Shown: positions 9,601-16,704 of the stretch, piece after piece
How positions within the stretch are numbered: position 1 is the first letter of the stretch
How the letters are laid out: each line of letters starts with the position of its first letter
Assembly: GCA_017511185.1 (NCBI GenBank)
Contig: JAFWLF010000085.1
Span: 62,001-126,000 of the forward strand
Reading direction: 5' to 3'
DNA length: 64,000 nucleotides
Source of the DNA: RGIG5612 sp017511185
GTDB lineage: Bacteria > Bacillota > Clostridia > Lachnospirales > Lachnospiraceae
Position numbers and translations under genes: made by a program
Notes under the pieces: model-generated
What the model was told of the DNA's origin: nothing
What the model saw: the letters and a program-made list of their open reading frames with translations, nothing else
Databases searched by the model: none

Positions 9601-10072
9601 GAGCTTCCGTAAGGTTGGGCTGACTTTTGAAGAAAAGGCGTTCTATGATATTTTGATGGCGCTGCGGGATCAATATAACTTTGAGTACGGTGAAGATAAG
9701 GTTGTTGGTAGCGTAACCGTCAATGACAAGTGTAAGTCGTTGGCAAAAAAGATAAAAGAAATCATAGATACAAAATCGTCATTTGCTGATTGGCTCAATA
9801 ACCAAATTGTTCGGGATCAGCTTAAGTTTGATATAAAAGTTTGCTTGATTAAGAACGGATACCCGCCGCAGTACAGTCCAGAAGTATTCCGGAAGGTCAT
9901 GGAGCAAGTTGAGAATTTTGAGGAGAACAGTGATTACGCATTTCACTCTTTTGAAACAACTACTGGTGATGCAATAACAGAAAGGTCTGCGGTGGTATAT
10001 GATATCATTTCTACTCCAGTAATGAAGGTTGCAGAAAGAACCTCTGAATATGGAAAGAAAGAAGAACCGTAA
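6605..10072 (+). CDS. hsdR: Type I restriction endonuclease subunit HsdR
   Basis: HsdR translocates DNA with ATP and cleaves unmodified DNA as part of the HsdRMS complex. The 1155-residue length fits the family. The PD-(D/E)xK nuclease is near residues 140-165 (RPDILLFVNG then CIIELKNPADA). The SF2 motor follows: Walker A GATGCGKT near residue 304, DEAH near residue 414, FTGTPI near residue 461 and the motif VI region TISRVNRLYAGKDYG near residue 702. A clear GGAGG-like site (TGGAGGCAT) precedes the ATG. The gene is complete, so with hsdM and hsdS the system appears functional. A GIY-YIG gene follows after 14 bases. Confidence 0.96.
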   Translation: MSKLQNYNGRYCESEYENAFLSFLEAEDWQYLAGNSLVRDSKREVLYADDLEQFLSKTNPDLLAEEVRQIMDTVCLAGAESDFATLHKVYGWMVNGIQFTPQTGIARMVALIDFDDPDNNIFRAVNQFTVEYTNNGQVENRRPDILLFVNGLPLCIIELKNPADANATIYDAWEQINTRYWRDIPHLLHYCPLACISDGVKTRLGTVRTPYEHFYAWRRINDEDKVSTLPFEETQTMIKGVYSPARFLEIFRDYIYFQDSEYDSDEVEIVCRYPQFFAARLLKRSIVKSVIEKSGKGGTYFGATGCGKTYTMAFLARQLALRCTDVPEIGSPTIVMIVDREDLQKQGAKLFTKSKEFLNLGEVSVVQNRRKLREELGARESGGFYICTIQKFCDREDDKIGLINSRANIICFSDEAHRTQLEHSKKIQFSKDTDENMRAMISKPYAKVLREAFPQATFVGFTGTPIAETYQTFGEEIDRYSMDQAVADGQTVPIKYHPRIAKVLLDQEKVKQIEAYYKQCAEDGATEEDIEASKKAMSSMEIILGEPSRLARLAVDIHDHYVSSCANDPNRVQKAMIVCSSRKIAYDLLKQFQDKYPEWFVEKKAADGIPVTTEDLSKLKPMPFIAMVASVGSNDPADMYNYLGGVKNDKRSDDLDAMFKEKKSNFHIVIVVDMWITGFSVDTLTYMYNDKPLKKHMLIQTISRVNRLYAGKDYGLIVDYIGIRDNMREAMKIYGGDNSVAPTADDVEQATGVFREELSILKDLFAGYDLMPFLDPNRDPAERYMLLAKAAEYVFVSTQELQSEGGNGKSVQKVSFKTYFLKTVKRMRAAYDICQPSGELGEEESALAQCFMAIAGFVRKMSGTSEVDTDTMNRRVAKMVEEALRYNKVESVLEDGEQEDIFSPEYFEKLSDVKMPASKLELLVKMLRKQIREYGKTNQMAAKKFQEMLEETIKQYHERRKHLTAEEAGAAQEQTSEEIIRNATEQALRILKEMNADRESFRKVGLTFEEKAFYDILMALRDQYNFEYGEDKVVGSVTVNDKCKSLAKKIKEIIDTKSSFADWLNNQIVRDQLKFDIKVCLIKNGYPPQYSPEVFRKVMEQVENFEENSDYAFHSFETTTGDAITERSAVVYDIISTPVMKVAERTSEYGKKEEP

Positions 10073-10086
10073 AAGGAGATAGTATC

Positions 10087-10920
10087 ATGGCATACGGTAA
10101 AGCAATCGAGTTGTTCCTTGTAAACGGTACTGCCGAGAGTTTGATTACGGCAGAACTGTCAAACTGGAATGGGAAGGCAATCAAGATTCCACGCACGGAA
10201 GTATCTGTTTGTGACCGAGAAGACATAAAAGGCGTTGGCATCTATTTTCTGATTTGCCAGGAAGATGATGGGACCGATTCTGTCTATATTGGGGAAGCGG
10301 AGAATGTGCTGGATCGCCTGACGCAGCATCTTCGTGATTATCAATCCGGGAAAGAAAAGTATTATTGGAATACGGCTGTAATCTTTGTGGGGAGAGATCT
10401 GAATAAGGCGCTGATCCGGTATCTTGAAAACCGTTTCGTCGAGATCGCAAAAGAATGCGGACGGTACACTGTCCTTACAAAGAATACATACAAGAATACG
10501 GTTTTGAAGGAAGCCCAGATTGCCAACATGGAAGAGTTCATTGATAACGTAAAAATCCTTATCAATACTCTGGGCTATAAAGTGCTTGTACCGGTTCCCA
10601 AGGCGAACGATGAAACGATTTACCTGTACTGCAAAGGATCCGGAGCTTCTGCAAAAGGATTTGTAAGCGCTGGAGGTTTTACCGTTTTGGAAGGTTCCAC
10701 CGTTTCCGATCATACAGTTCCTTCTTTGGAGACAAAGGGGAAAACGTATTATAATCTTCGGAATGCTCTGATCAAAGATGGAACCATTTCTGATCGTGTA
10801 TTCACAAGGGATTATGAGTTTAAAGCACCATCGGCGGCGTCTGCTGTGATTTTGGGGCATACGTCCAACGGAAATGTGGATTGGAAAACCGCGGACGGGA
10901 CTAAGCTCAAAGACCTATAA
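10087..10920 (+). CDS. GIY-YIG nuclease family protein with C-terminal DUF4357
   Basis: The 277-residue protein has the GIY-YIG core near residues 56-85 (GIYFLICQ, then VYIGEAENVLDRL). Its C-terminal domain resembles DUF4357, with YNLRNALIKDG and a closing DWKTADGTKLKDL. Members of this architecture are often found with restriction systems, but their role is not established. The start follows AAAAGGAGATAGTATC and lies 14 bases behind hsdR, so it is probably the last gene of the restriction operon. A conserved Arg (RL after VLD) and a Glu (ENRFVEIAKE) are present at places where GIY-YIG enzymes need them, so activity is possible. Family assignment is firm; function is inference. Confidence 0.85.
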   Translation: MAYGKAIELFLVNGTAESLITAELSNWNGKAIKIPRTEVSVCDREDIKGVGIYFLICQEDDGTDSVYIGEAENVLDRLTQHLRDYQSGKEKYYWNTAVIFVGRDLNKALIRYLENRFVEIAKECGRYTVLTKNTYKNTVLKEAQIANMEEFIDNVKILINTLGYKVLVPVPKANDETIYLYCKGSGASAKGFVSAGGFTVLEGSTVSDHTVPSLETKGKTYYNLRNALIKDGTISDRVFTRDYEFKAPSAASAVILGHTSNGNVDWKTADGTKLKDL

Positions 10921-10976
10921 TCTGAAAACGATGAGGATCTGAAATCTGCAAAAACCGATTTTTGCGATTGCATGAA

Positions 10977-11076
10977 GCGTCGAAAGACGCGCAGCTCGCA
11001 CTTGTGCGATCATAAGGGTTTGGGATTATCCCAACAAGCCAACTTTGGCGAAAGTGGTTCCGATCCGGAGCGGAAC
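10977..11076. other. Cluster of four hairpins, possible relic of a transfer origin (oriT)
   Basis: Within 100 bases there are four inverted repeats: GCGTC-GAAA-GACGC (10977-10990), TCGCAC-TT-GTGCGA (10996-11009), TTGGGAT-T-ATCCCAA (11020-11034) and GTTCCG-8-CGGAAC (11057-11076). Such a run of short palindromes is typical of origins of transfer next to relaxase genes in Firmicute mobile elements. No relaxase is present in the window. The remainder of 10921-11200 shows no gene. A processed RNA with the same hairpins cannot be ruled out. Confidence 0.4.
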
Positions 11077-11200
11077 ACTGCTCGCAAAGTTGTGAAAGCA
11101 TTGCTGGACTTGGCACAGAAATGTGCAAACTCGTAAGTGTTTGCCCTGCTTGCCAGGTAGTGATATAACAAAAAACGAGGGCCAAAAAGGAGGCAAACAA

Positions 11201-11947
11201 ATGTACCAGGATGTGTGCTATGAAAAGAATTATATAAGTGAAGTGGTTTGCAGATTAGACTTTGCAAGCCCAATTGTCGAATTCAAAAACAGCATGCCAA
11301 AAGAAATCTATAGTGTTATAAAGAAATACTATCCTATTGCGGAACCTCAGGACGTGATTGGAACGGAGCTCAGTATAAATCCTATTACTGGCCCGGTTAT
11401 TAATCAGGTAACGACAAAACAATGGGTTTTTCTTTCGAGAGATCGAAAGAATAAGTGTACCATTGAACCTAATAGTGTAATCTTTTCAACAAGTACTTAT
11501 ACAGTATTTGAAGATTCCAGAAGCGCTTTTTTAAGCATTCTGGAAGCAATCATGGAAAACAATCCTGAAAACCAAGGGAAGAGGTTGGGATTACGATACA
11601 TAAATACGATTCCCCTTAAGGGTCATGATAGTTGGATCGACGGAAAATTCTTTACTGCCGTTTCTGCGCATAAAGATGAAAAGACTACAAAACTAATTAC
11701 TACACTGGAATATGCCGTTATTGAAAAAGATCTAAATGTTAGATTGGTGTATGGCTATAATAATCCGGATTATCCAGCCGTAATAAAGAGAGAAGATTTC
11801 GTAATTGATATCGATGCGTACTCAATGGATATAATTTATCATGATGACTTGGCGCAGTTTATTGACGATATGCATTTTGAAGTTCAAAACTGTTTCGAAA
11901 AAATGATAACTGATGATTATAGAGCAGCATTAAATGAGGGGGTGTAA
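11201..11947 (+). CDS. TIGR04255-type sporadically distributed protein
   Basis: The 248-residue protein starts MYQDVCYEKNYISEVVCRLDF, matching the beginning of the TIGR04255 family (a hydrophobic strand with an I/V-x-E-V pattern). The family is of unknown function and is scattered among mobile and defence regions. I chose the ATG at 11201 because an AAGGAGG ribosome site lies at 11187-11193; an upstream in-frame start at 11123 has none. There is no signal peptide or membrane segment, so it should be cytosolic. Its stop sits one base before the next small gene. I expect the three genes 11201-12699 to act together, as often seen for this family, but the function is unknown. Confidence 0.7.
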   Translation: MYQDVCYEKNYISEVVCRLDFASPIVEFKNSMPKEIYSVIKKYYPIAEPQDVIGTELSINPITGPVINQVTTKQWVFLSRDRKNKCTIEPNSVIFSTSTYTVFEDSRSAFLSILEAIMENNPENQGKRLGLRYINTIPLKGHDSWIDGKFFTAVSAHKDEKTTKLITTLEYAVIEKDLNVRLVYGYNNPDYPAVIKREDFVIDIDAYSMDIIYHDDLAQFIDDMHFEVQNCFEKMITDDYRAALNEGV

Positions 11948-11948
11948 A

Positions 11949-12134
11949 ATGGACAGCGAAATTGTTCGTTCAACAGATTCATTCTCTCAAAAAAAGGATA
12001 TTTCAACTTCAGAACTGAAATCCATCCCCATATCAACTGAACAAGAGCTCTTGCCGATAAATAGAAACAAACCATGGAGGCTAGTAATAAGGAGAAGGGT
12101 AACTGATGGCAGAAACAGTGACGAAGACATATAA
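11949..12134 (+). CDS. Small protein of unknown function between the TIGR04255-type gene and its partner
   Basis: This 61-residue frame starts at an ATG after GAGGGGGTGTAAA, one base downstream of the previous stop, and ends overlapping the next gene by 29 bases. It begins MDSEIVRSTDSFSQKKD and ends with an arginine-rich stretch (RLVIRRRVTDGR). It may be a real small bridging protein or just the leader of the next gene. I do not recognise it. The tight spacing is the main support. Confidence 0.5.
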   Translation: MDSEIVRSTDSFSQKKDISTSELKSIPISTEQELLPINRNKPWRLVIRRRVTDGRNSDEDI

Positions 12135-12699
12135 GGACAGCTCCGGAGAGATTAACCAGTGCGATATCTATCGGGATATAGAGTTCATTGAATATGTAAA
12201 AGAAGACGGAGATTCAATTGAAGTCTCAAAGATTGTTTTTCCATTAGCTATTGTATTAACCCAAGCATGTGATTTACAACAAGATCATAATGCCAGGAAA
12301 AAAATCGAAGTGGAAAATAAGGGCAATCAAGATAAGTTTTTGATATCGGTGATAGTTGCACCTATCTACAATTTTGAAGAATTTCGCATGGGAACACATT
12401 TGGATCAGCTTGGCTTAATGATGGATCCAAAAGGTCGTCGAGATAGATCCACATGTAGTAACATAATGAAAAATGAAAATAAACGATATCATTATCTGAA
12501 CTTTGGCGAAGACGTCGAAATAGTAGAAAGCGTAGTCGATTTCAAACACTACTTTACAGTTACAGTTAATTATTTGAATGCTATCCGAAAAGAAAAATAC
12601 GTTTGCTCTATTGATAGTCTATATCGGGAGTTATTATTACAGCGATTTTCGAATTTTCTGTCCCGAATTGGTTTGCCTGAACCAGACGAAGAATCATAA
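12106..12699 (+). CDS. Hypothetical protein with a central LTQACDLQQD motif
   Basis: The 197-residue soluble protein begins MAETVTKTYKDSSG behind AAGGAGAAGGGTAACTG. Its only striking motif is IVLTQACDLQQDHNARK near residues 47-63, a hydrophobic strand followed by an exposed Cys-Asp pair. Similar xTxxCD segments occur in uncharacterised proteins that sit beside TIGR04255 genes. I do not assign a function. It is the last gene of the left-hand island; the next coding gene is 1.3 kb away. Confidence 0.7.
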   Translation: MAETVTKTYKDSSGEINQCDIYRDIEFIEYVKEDGDSIEVSKIVFPLAIVLTQACDLQQDHNARKKIEVENKGNQDKFLISVIVAPIYNFEEFRMGTHLDQLGLMMDPKGRRDRSTCSNIMKNENKRYHYLNFGEDVEIVESVVDFKHYFTVTVNYLNAIRKEKYVCSIDSLYRELLLQRFSNFLSRIGLPEPDEES

Positions 12700-12833
12700 T
12701 GATTAAGCGTATTAATCTGACAACGTTTTGACAACGCCCTATCAGATAGCCCTTGTTTATAGGCTAATCAGAATACCAGGGATACTGTAGTCAAAGAAAC
12801 TAATCAAATATGTTTAGCAAAACCGTTTGAAGA

Positions 12834-12849
12834 GTCGAGTACGAATAAT
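12834..12849. repeat. 16-bp direct repeat, left copy
   Basis: The sequence GTCGAGTACGAATAAT is repeated exactly at 16298-16313 in the same orientation. A chance 16-base match within 64 kb is very unlikely. This copy lies just right of the defence island. The surrounding 12700-12917 has no gene but contains a GACAACGTTTTGACAACG direct repeat (12719-12736) and a CCCCGCGG pair able to form a hairpin (12887-12905). It could be a recombination core site (att) or a footprint of an excised element. Confidence 0.55.
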
Positions 12850-12917
12850 TGCAAGTGAGTTTTAGCAACCCACTCCCCGCGGAAATGCGATTTTAAACCC
12901 CGCGGGACAAGAGGTTA

Positions 12918-12977
12918 AGACCCCGAGCATTCAGACCTTGGGTCAGAGTAAATTCTCTGACTCGGGGTCTTTTTTTA
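12918..12977 (+). terminator. Strong Rho-independent terminator with two alternative stems
   Basis: GACCTTGGGTCAGAG (12934-12948) pairs over 15 positions with CTCTGACTCGGGGTC (12955-12969) around a TAAATT loop, and eight T residues follow. An upstream segment AGACCCCGAG (12918-12927) is a perfect competitor for the same 3' strand. A sequence-related terminator of identical geometry lies at 18778-18817. Confidence 0.85.
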
Positions 12978-12984
12978 TTCCCAT

Positions 12985-13746
12985 TTTCTCCGCTCAGGGG
13001 CTGCTGCCAAATCCACCGCCACGGCTCGCGTAACGGTCCAGAGCTGCTGCCACAGCTCGTCCCGCCAAACGCTCGCCACGGCTGGGTCGCTGGCTAGCCG
13101 AGAGGGCAGGGGAGCACTTCCCATTCCCCTCCTCTTTATTCCTGTTAAGGAAGGAGTTCTCTTTTACTCGGAGCAATTCTTCTTCCTTCTAAGAAATACG
13201 GGGAGAAATATCGGAGAAAAAAAGAAAAGACCTATACGAAGAAAAGACTGGAAAATAGCGGAAAAAATGGGATTCCCGTCGTTTCTCATTCACTCAGGCT
13301 AACGCCCGAAATGGCAGGCGGCCAGTTTTCGCGAAGCGAGAAAAATGAGAAGGAACGGGAGGAAGGAGCCGTGCCGAAGAGGCGTAGCTGCCTTGATGAG
13401 CGATGAGCGAATGTGGCAGCAGTCCTGAGGCGTGGCGACCGTAAAGGCTATGGCACGGCTGGAAGGCTAGCCAGGTTTTCTCCCATTTACTCGCAGCAGT
13501 TCTGATTTGTTCCCGAGTGAAAAAGGGGAGTGAACGAGGAGCGAAACAGGAGTGGCTTGAGCCTGAAGAGTGTAGGCCACCGTCACTTTCCCGTTATTTC
13601 GCGAAGCGAGTGGACGGGGAGATGGACTGCGAATTGATGGGAAGGAAAGTGCCTATTGACAGCAAGTGGCTTTTAAATAAAGCAAAAGCCACATCTATCC
13701 TAAGCATAAAAGCCATTAGCTGTTGAAAAACAGTTAATGGCTTTAT
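12985..13746 (+). ncRNA. Candidate large structured non-coding RNA
   Basis: This 0.75-kb stretch has no credible gene but many complementary segments. CTGCTGCCACA (13044-13054) pairs perfectly with TGTGGCAGCAG (13412-13422), and CTGGCTAGCC (13090-13099) with GGCTAGCCAG (13465-13474). CACGGCTC (13020-13027) pairs with GAGCCGTG (13366-13373). TTCCCGT plus TTTCTCATT (13273-13290) pairs with AATGAGAA plus AACGGGA (13345-13360). Smaller hairpins lie inside, and TTTCGCGAAGCGAG occurs twice (near 13327 and 13597). It sits between a terminator on the left and a terminator ending near 13746. The strand is inferred from the final terminator's T-tract. I cannot match it to a named RNA family; a DNA-level repeat region is the alternative. 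Confidence 0.5.
13708..13746 (+). terminator. Rho-independent terminator closing the structured region
   Basis: AAAGCCATTA (13709-13718) pairs with TAATGGCTTT (13735-13744) around an inner CTG/CAG stem, followed by ATTTAT. A second hairpin, AGTGGCTTTT with AAAAGCCAC, lies just upstream at 13665-13692. Confidence 0.7.
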
Positions 13747-13817
13747 TTATGTCATATCATGATTCAATATAGTCATTATTTATAAAAATGACGATATTGA
13801 AATTGACGCTGAAATAG

Positions 13818-13845
13818 TTGACAAAGAGTTCCTTTGTGATACATT
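13818..13845 (+). promoter_or_regulatory. Sigma-A-type promoter of the riboswitch-permease unit
   Basis: TTGACA (13818-13823) is followed after 16 bases by TACATT (13840-13845). Transcription would begin near 13852, exactly at the 5' edge of the riboswitch aptamer, which supports the assignment. Confidence 0.6.
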
Positions 13846-13852
13846 AAATAAA

Positions 13853-13947
13853 GGTATTAGGGAGTAGCTGGCGCAAATGCGCAACATATTCCGTCAATAC
13901 GGGATTTATCCCCGGGATTTGTTCGAAGCAGCAAGACTATTACCACA
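13853..13947 (+). promoter_or_regulatory. yybP-ykoY (manganese) riboswitch
   Basis: The leader carries the family's fixed elements in order: GGGAGTAGC (13860-13868), a P2 hairpin GCGCAAATGCGC, a GTCAATACGG segment, the CCGGGATTTGTT strand and the closing AGCAAGAC (13930-13937). This matches the layout of the Lactococcus yybP-ykoY RNA whose structure is known to bind Mn2+. The P1 strands GGTATTA (13853-13859) and TATTACC (13938-13944) pair with one mismatch. TATTACC is also part of the terminator stem that follows, so metal binding would sequester it and allow read-through into the permease gene. Confidence 0.88.
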
Positions 13948-13975
13948 GCTTTGGTTGTGGTAATAGTCTTTTTTT
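13935..13975 (+). terminator. Riboswitch expression-platform terminator
   Basis: GACTATTACCACA (13935-13947) pairs perfectly with TGTGGTAATAGTC (13956-13968) and is followed by seven T residues. Its 5' strand overlaps the P1 stem of the Mn2+ aptamer, so the two are mutually exclusive, a transcriptional ON switch. Confidence 0.88.
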
Positions 13976-14006
13976 AATCGCTCCTGGGAAATAACGGAGG
14001 AATGGG

Positions 14007-15275
14007 ATGAAGATTTTTGCTTTAGTATTGTTTGCTTTAATGTATGTCCTTATGATCGCCAAACCAAAATACAGACCGTTTTACGCCCTGTCGGTGGCGG
14101 TGATTTTCCTGATTGTAGGAATATTACCGCTGAATAATCTGGTATCAACGATTAACTGGAATGTTTTGCTAATGATAGCGGGAACAATGATCATTGTTTA
14201 TTATTTCATTGATTCCCATATGCCAAACCTTTTGGCAGATATCCTGCTGGGAAAATCGAAGAACGTCATGTGGGTAACCATACTGATGTCTCTCTTCGCC
14301 GGTGTAATCTCGGCATTCATCGATAATGTTGCTACGGTATTGATGGTTGCTCCCGTAGGGATGGCAATTTGCAAAAAGCTGAAGATGAGCCCTGTGGGGA
14401 TGATTCTATCCATTGCGGTATCCTCTAATCTGCAGGGTGCTGCGACACTTGTTGGGGATACCACATCAATCATGCTGGGCGACTATGCGAATATGAATTT
14501 CATGAATTTCTTTTGGATGAATGGGCGTCCCGGAATCTTTTTTGCCGTAGAACTCGGAGCGCTTGCTACCGTCCCTGTCATGATGTTTTTGTTCCGGAAA
14601 GATAAGGCTCCGGTATCATCAACAGAGAGAACAGCTGTCAGTAACTATGTTCCGACAGTAATGCTGCTCCTTATGGTTGCTGCCCTGATTACTGCTTCGT
14701 TCATCCCGGATACACCGCAATTGATAAATGGGATTATTTGCTGCGCCTTAGCAATTGTTACGATATTGATTGATTTTATCAAGGTGAAAAAAGCGCATAA
14801 TGCCATCGTATCCATAAAGAATCTGGACTTTGAAACGCTGGGGCTTCTTACAGGTTTGTTTATCGTAATCGGCGGCCTGACAAACGTTGGCATCATCGAT
14901 GACTTTGCAAGTCTGATCGTTAAATTCGGCGGTAATAATATTTTCCTGTTATACACAATCGTAGTCTGGGGATCAGTGCTGATTTCTGCTTTTGTTGATA
15001 ATATCCCTTATGTAGCGACTATGCTGCCGGTTCTGACGGCTGTAACAGGTGCATTGGGGATGGAACCATACCTTCTGTACTTCGGGTTACTGTCAGGTGC
15101 TACTTTAGGAGGAAACATTACCCCTATTGGTGCATCAGCTAATATTGCTGCGGTTGGAATGCTTAGAAAAGAAGGATATCAGGTGTCATTTAAAGAATTT
15201 ATGCGAATAGGCGTTCCTTATACCCTGGTTGCTGTGATGATCGGATATCTATACATCTGGTTCGTTTGGGCATGA
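14007..15275 (+). CDS. ArsB/NhaD/SLC13-superfamily permease under a manganese riboswitch
   Basis: The 422-residue protein has about eleven hydrophobic segments and the ion-transporter-superfamily signatures of two inverted halves. These are FIDNVATVLMVAPVG (near residue 99) with NLQGAATLVGDTTS, and FVDNIPYVATMLPVL (near residue 330) with GATLGGNITPIGASANI. Relatives carry arsenite, sodium/proton or dicarboxylates across the inner membrane. The Mn2+ riboswitch upstream is usually attached to manganese exporters, so I infer metal efflux or a manganese-linked ion role rather than arsenite export; no ars genes are near. The start follows ACGGAGGAATGGG. The gene stands alone. Confidence 0.85.
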   Translation: MKIFALVLFALMYVLMIAKPKYRPFYALSVAVIFLIVGILPLNNLVSTINWNVLLMIAGTMIIVYYFIDSHMPNLLADILLGKSKNVMWVTILMSLFAGVISAFIDNVATVLMVAPVGMAICKKLKMSPVGMILSIAVSSNLQGAATLVGDTTSIMLGDYANMNFMNFFWMNGRPGIFFAVELGALATVPVMMFLFRKDKAPVSSTERTAVSNYVPTVMLLLMVAALITASFIPDTPQLINGIICCALAIVTILIDFIKVKKAHNAIVSIKNLDFETLGLLTGLFIVIGGLTNVGIIDDFASLIVKFGGNNIFLLYTIVVWGSVLISAFVDNIPYVATMLPVLTAVTGALGMEPYLLYFGLLSGATLGGNITPIGASANIAAVGMLRKEGYQVSFKEFMRIGVPYTLVAVMIGYLYIWFVWA

Positions 15276-15387
15276 TGATTCGCGCTTGTCCTGTCATAAA
15301 TGGTTTGCTTTTCAATTCCCCATTTTCTCCCTGCAATCATGGCAAATTGCAAACAGCACAGGTTTGCCATGCAGCAGAACAGTTCTT

Positions 15388-16119
15388 CTACCGCCTCAAA
15401 TATTTATCTGACCTGGAGACCTTCCGGATCAGCAGGAAGGAGACGATAAACAGGATCGCGACAAAGACAATAAAGTACCAGTTAAGGGAGGTATTCTCTT
15501 TTGTCGCAATATAATCATAGGTTCCGTGAAGGAGCCCCGGGATCACAACAGCCAAAACACTGAATAACGTACATTGTTCTTTCTGTTGTCTGAGGCTGTA
15601 TTTTTTTGCCAGCGCATAAAAGACGCCCATGAAGACGCCAAAGCAGGCATGTCCCGGAATGGCTGTTACAGCTCTTACGATTGCAGTCCCAAATCCGTAG
15701 GAGAGAACGTAGCTGATATTCTCCCAGATGGCAAATCCCAAAGAAACAAATACCGCGTATACGACGCCGTCATACTGGCAGTCAAACTCTGCTGACCGCC
15801 AGCTTCTTCTGCGCAGCATAAAATACTTTGCACCTTCCTCTGAAAAAGCAACGATCACAAAATAAAGGATCACATTGTAGGCGACGGAAGTACTGCTGAC
15901 CGTTAGATTCAACAGGAAAGAGAGCACTCTTTCGGCGACCATGGCGATCAGGGATGAAAGAATGCCACCTATCACCAGCCGCCAAAGCATGGCAGGGCTT
16001 TCCTTCTCCAGATGATCCGCTCTGTAAACATAGATCATCAGACCGATCGCAGGGATCACCGCTGCTGCGATCAGGATAATGTTATAGGTCATGATTGGTT
16101 GAAGCAAATAGTAAAACAT
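15388..16119 (-). CDS. prsW: PrsW-family intramembrane protease, copy A
   Basis: PrsW-type membrane proteases cleave anti-sigma factors to release ECF sigma factors. The 243-residue protein has about eight membrane segments and the family's putative metal ligands: SEEGAKYF near residue 93, FAIWENISY near residue 129, PGHACFG near residue 154 and LLHGTYDY near residue 199. A good TAGGAG site lies 11 bases before the ATG. A paralogue at 24315-25046 on the same strand differs at only about one residue in ten. The ECF sigma/anti-sigma pair at 20387-21906 is the obvious client. The 15276-15387 gap holds nothing recognisable. Confidence 0.88.
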   Translation of the reverse strand: MFYYLLQPIMTYNIILIAAAVIPAIGLMIYVYRADHLEKESPAMLWRLVIGGILSSLIAMVAERVLSFLLNLTVSSTSVAYNVILYFVIVAFSEEGAKYFMLRRRSWRSAEFDCQYDGVVYAVFVSLGFAIWENISYVLSYGFGTAIVRAVTAIPGHACFGVFMGVFYALAKKYSLRQQKEQCTLFSVLAVVIPGLLHGTYDYIATKENTSLNWYFIVFVAILFIVSFLLIRKVSRSDKYLRR

Positions 16120-16162
16120 ATCAGTCGTTTGTCTCCTAAAAATAATTTCAAGTATTAGAATC

Positions 16163-16297
16163 TTATGATTCTTCGTTTAAGTCCAGCAGTCTGAGGATTT
16201 CAAAGCCTTCCGATTTGCCTTTGAGTTTGATCGAGCTGCCGAGAGAAATGGTCTTTGCACGATCACCAAGAGCATCTGCGACAGCCCGCCAGCAACG
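16163..16297 (-). pseudogene. C-terminal remnant of an adenylate/guanylate cyclase-like gene
   Basis: On the minus strand an open frame encodes a 45-residue tail ending LRLLDLNEES. It contains AVADALGDRAK and SIKLKGKSEGFEILRLL, the typical end of class III nucleotide cyclase catalytic domains, where LKGK precedes the last strand. No start codon or catalytic core is present. The remnant stops abruptly at the 16-bp repeat beginning at 16298, so the upstream part was lost or replaced at that junction. Confidence 0.6.
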
Positions 16298-16313
16298 GTC
16301 GAGTACGAATAAT
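16298..16313. repeat. 16-bp direct repeat, right copy
   Basis: This is the exact second copy of the 16-mer at 12834-12849. It marks the point where the cyclase remnant ends. The 3.46 kb between the copies contain the structured region, the riboswitch-permease unit and PrsW copy A. A region at 16361-16377 (GCAACATTTCGACAAC) faintly recalls the GACAACGTTTTGACAAC beside the left copy. The remaining bases to 16587 contain no gene. Confidence 0.55.
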
Positions 16314-16438
16314 AGCCAATTGTCAAAAAATACTGCAACCATATGGATTTGCAGGAGATAATAAGCCTTAGCGGCAACATTTCGACAACAAAGGTGAATT
16401 ATTCAGTGAACAATTGAAAATTTATTTATAGTTATGCC

Positions 16439-16462
16439 GGACGGGAAACCGTCCAGTTTATT
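16439..16462. terminator. Hairpin, possible terminator
   Basis: GGACGG-GAAA-CCGTCC (16439-16454) is followed by AGTTTATT. The T-tract is poor. It resembles the stronger hairpin at 24275-24300 beside PrsW copy B, supporting the view that both regions derive from one ancestral arrangement. Confidence 0.4.
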
Positions 16463-16587
16463 CATTTTATCAATCTTTTGGCAATCTCCTGTATGTATAA
16501 CTTGAAACGGATTGGCAATTAAGAAAAAATGATGTGAGACTGCAATATTTGTGTTTTTTTTCGGTCTATAATACTATAAAGGAACTG

Positions 16588-16704
16588 ATGGTTTTTTTTT
16601 CAGATCAAGAGGTAAATTATCAAGATAAAACACGCCAGGTTTATGGGGATGACTTTACAGAACGGCTTCACTTACTCATCCAGGCACAATTGGAGAGAGA
16701 ATAA
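16588..16704 (+). pseudogene. 38-codon remnant of the anti-sigma gene tail, still open and coupled to the next gene
   Basis: An ATG with AAAGGAACTG upstream opens a 38-residue frame whose last 28 residues (from NYQDKTRQVYGDDF onward) match the C-terminus of the anti-sigma factor at 20947-21906 (YYQDKLRLVYGDDF). As in the intact copy, the stop overlaps the next ATG as TAATG. A TATAAT lies at 16567-16572. It is therefore the surviving tail of a duplicated anti-sigma gene. It may persist as a coupling leader peptide for the downstream membrane protein. Confidence 0.7.

Noticed and set aside
12994..13176. 60-codon minus-strand frame in the structured region
   Set aside because: It has a composition dominated by the GC-rich repeats and no start signal.
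13517..13726. 69-codon frame inside the structured region
   Set aside because: It starts at GTG without a ribosome site and runs through the hairpins and into the terminator region.
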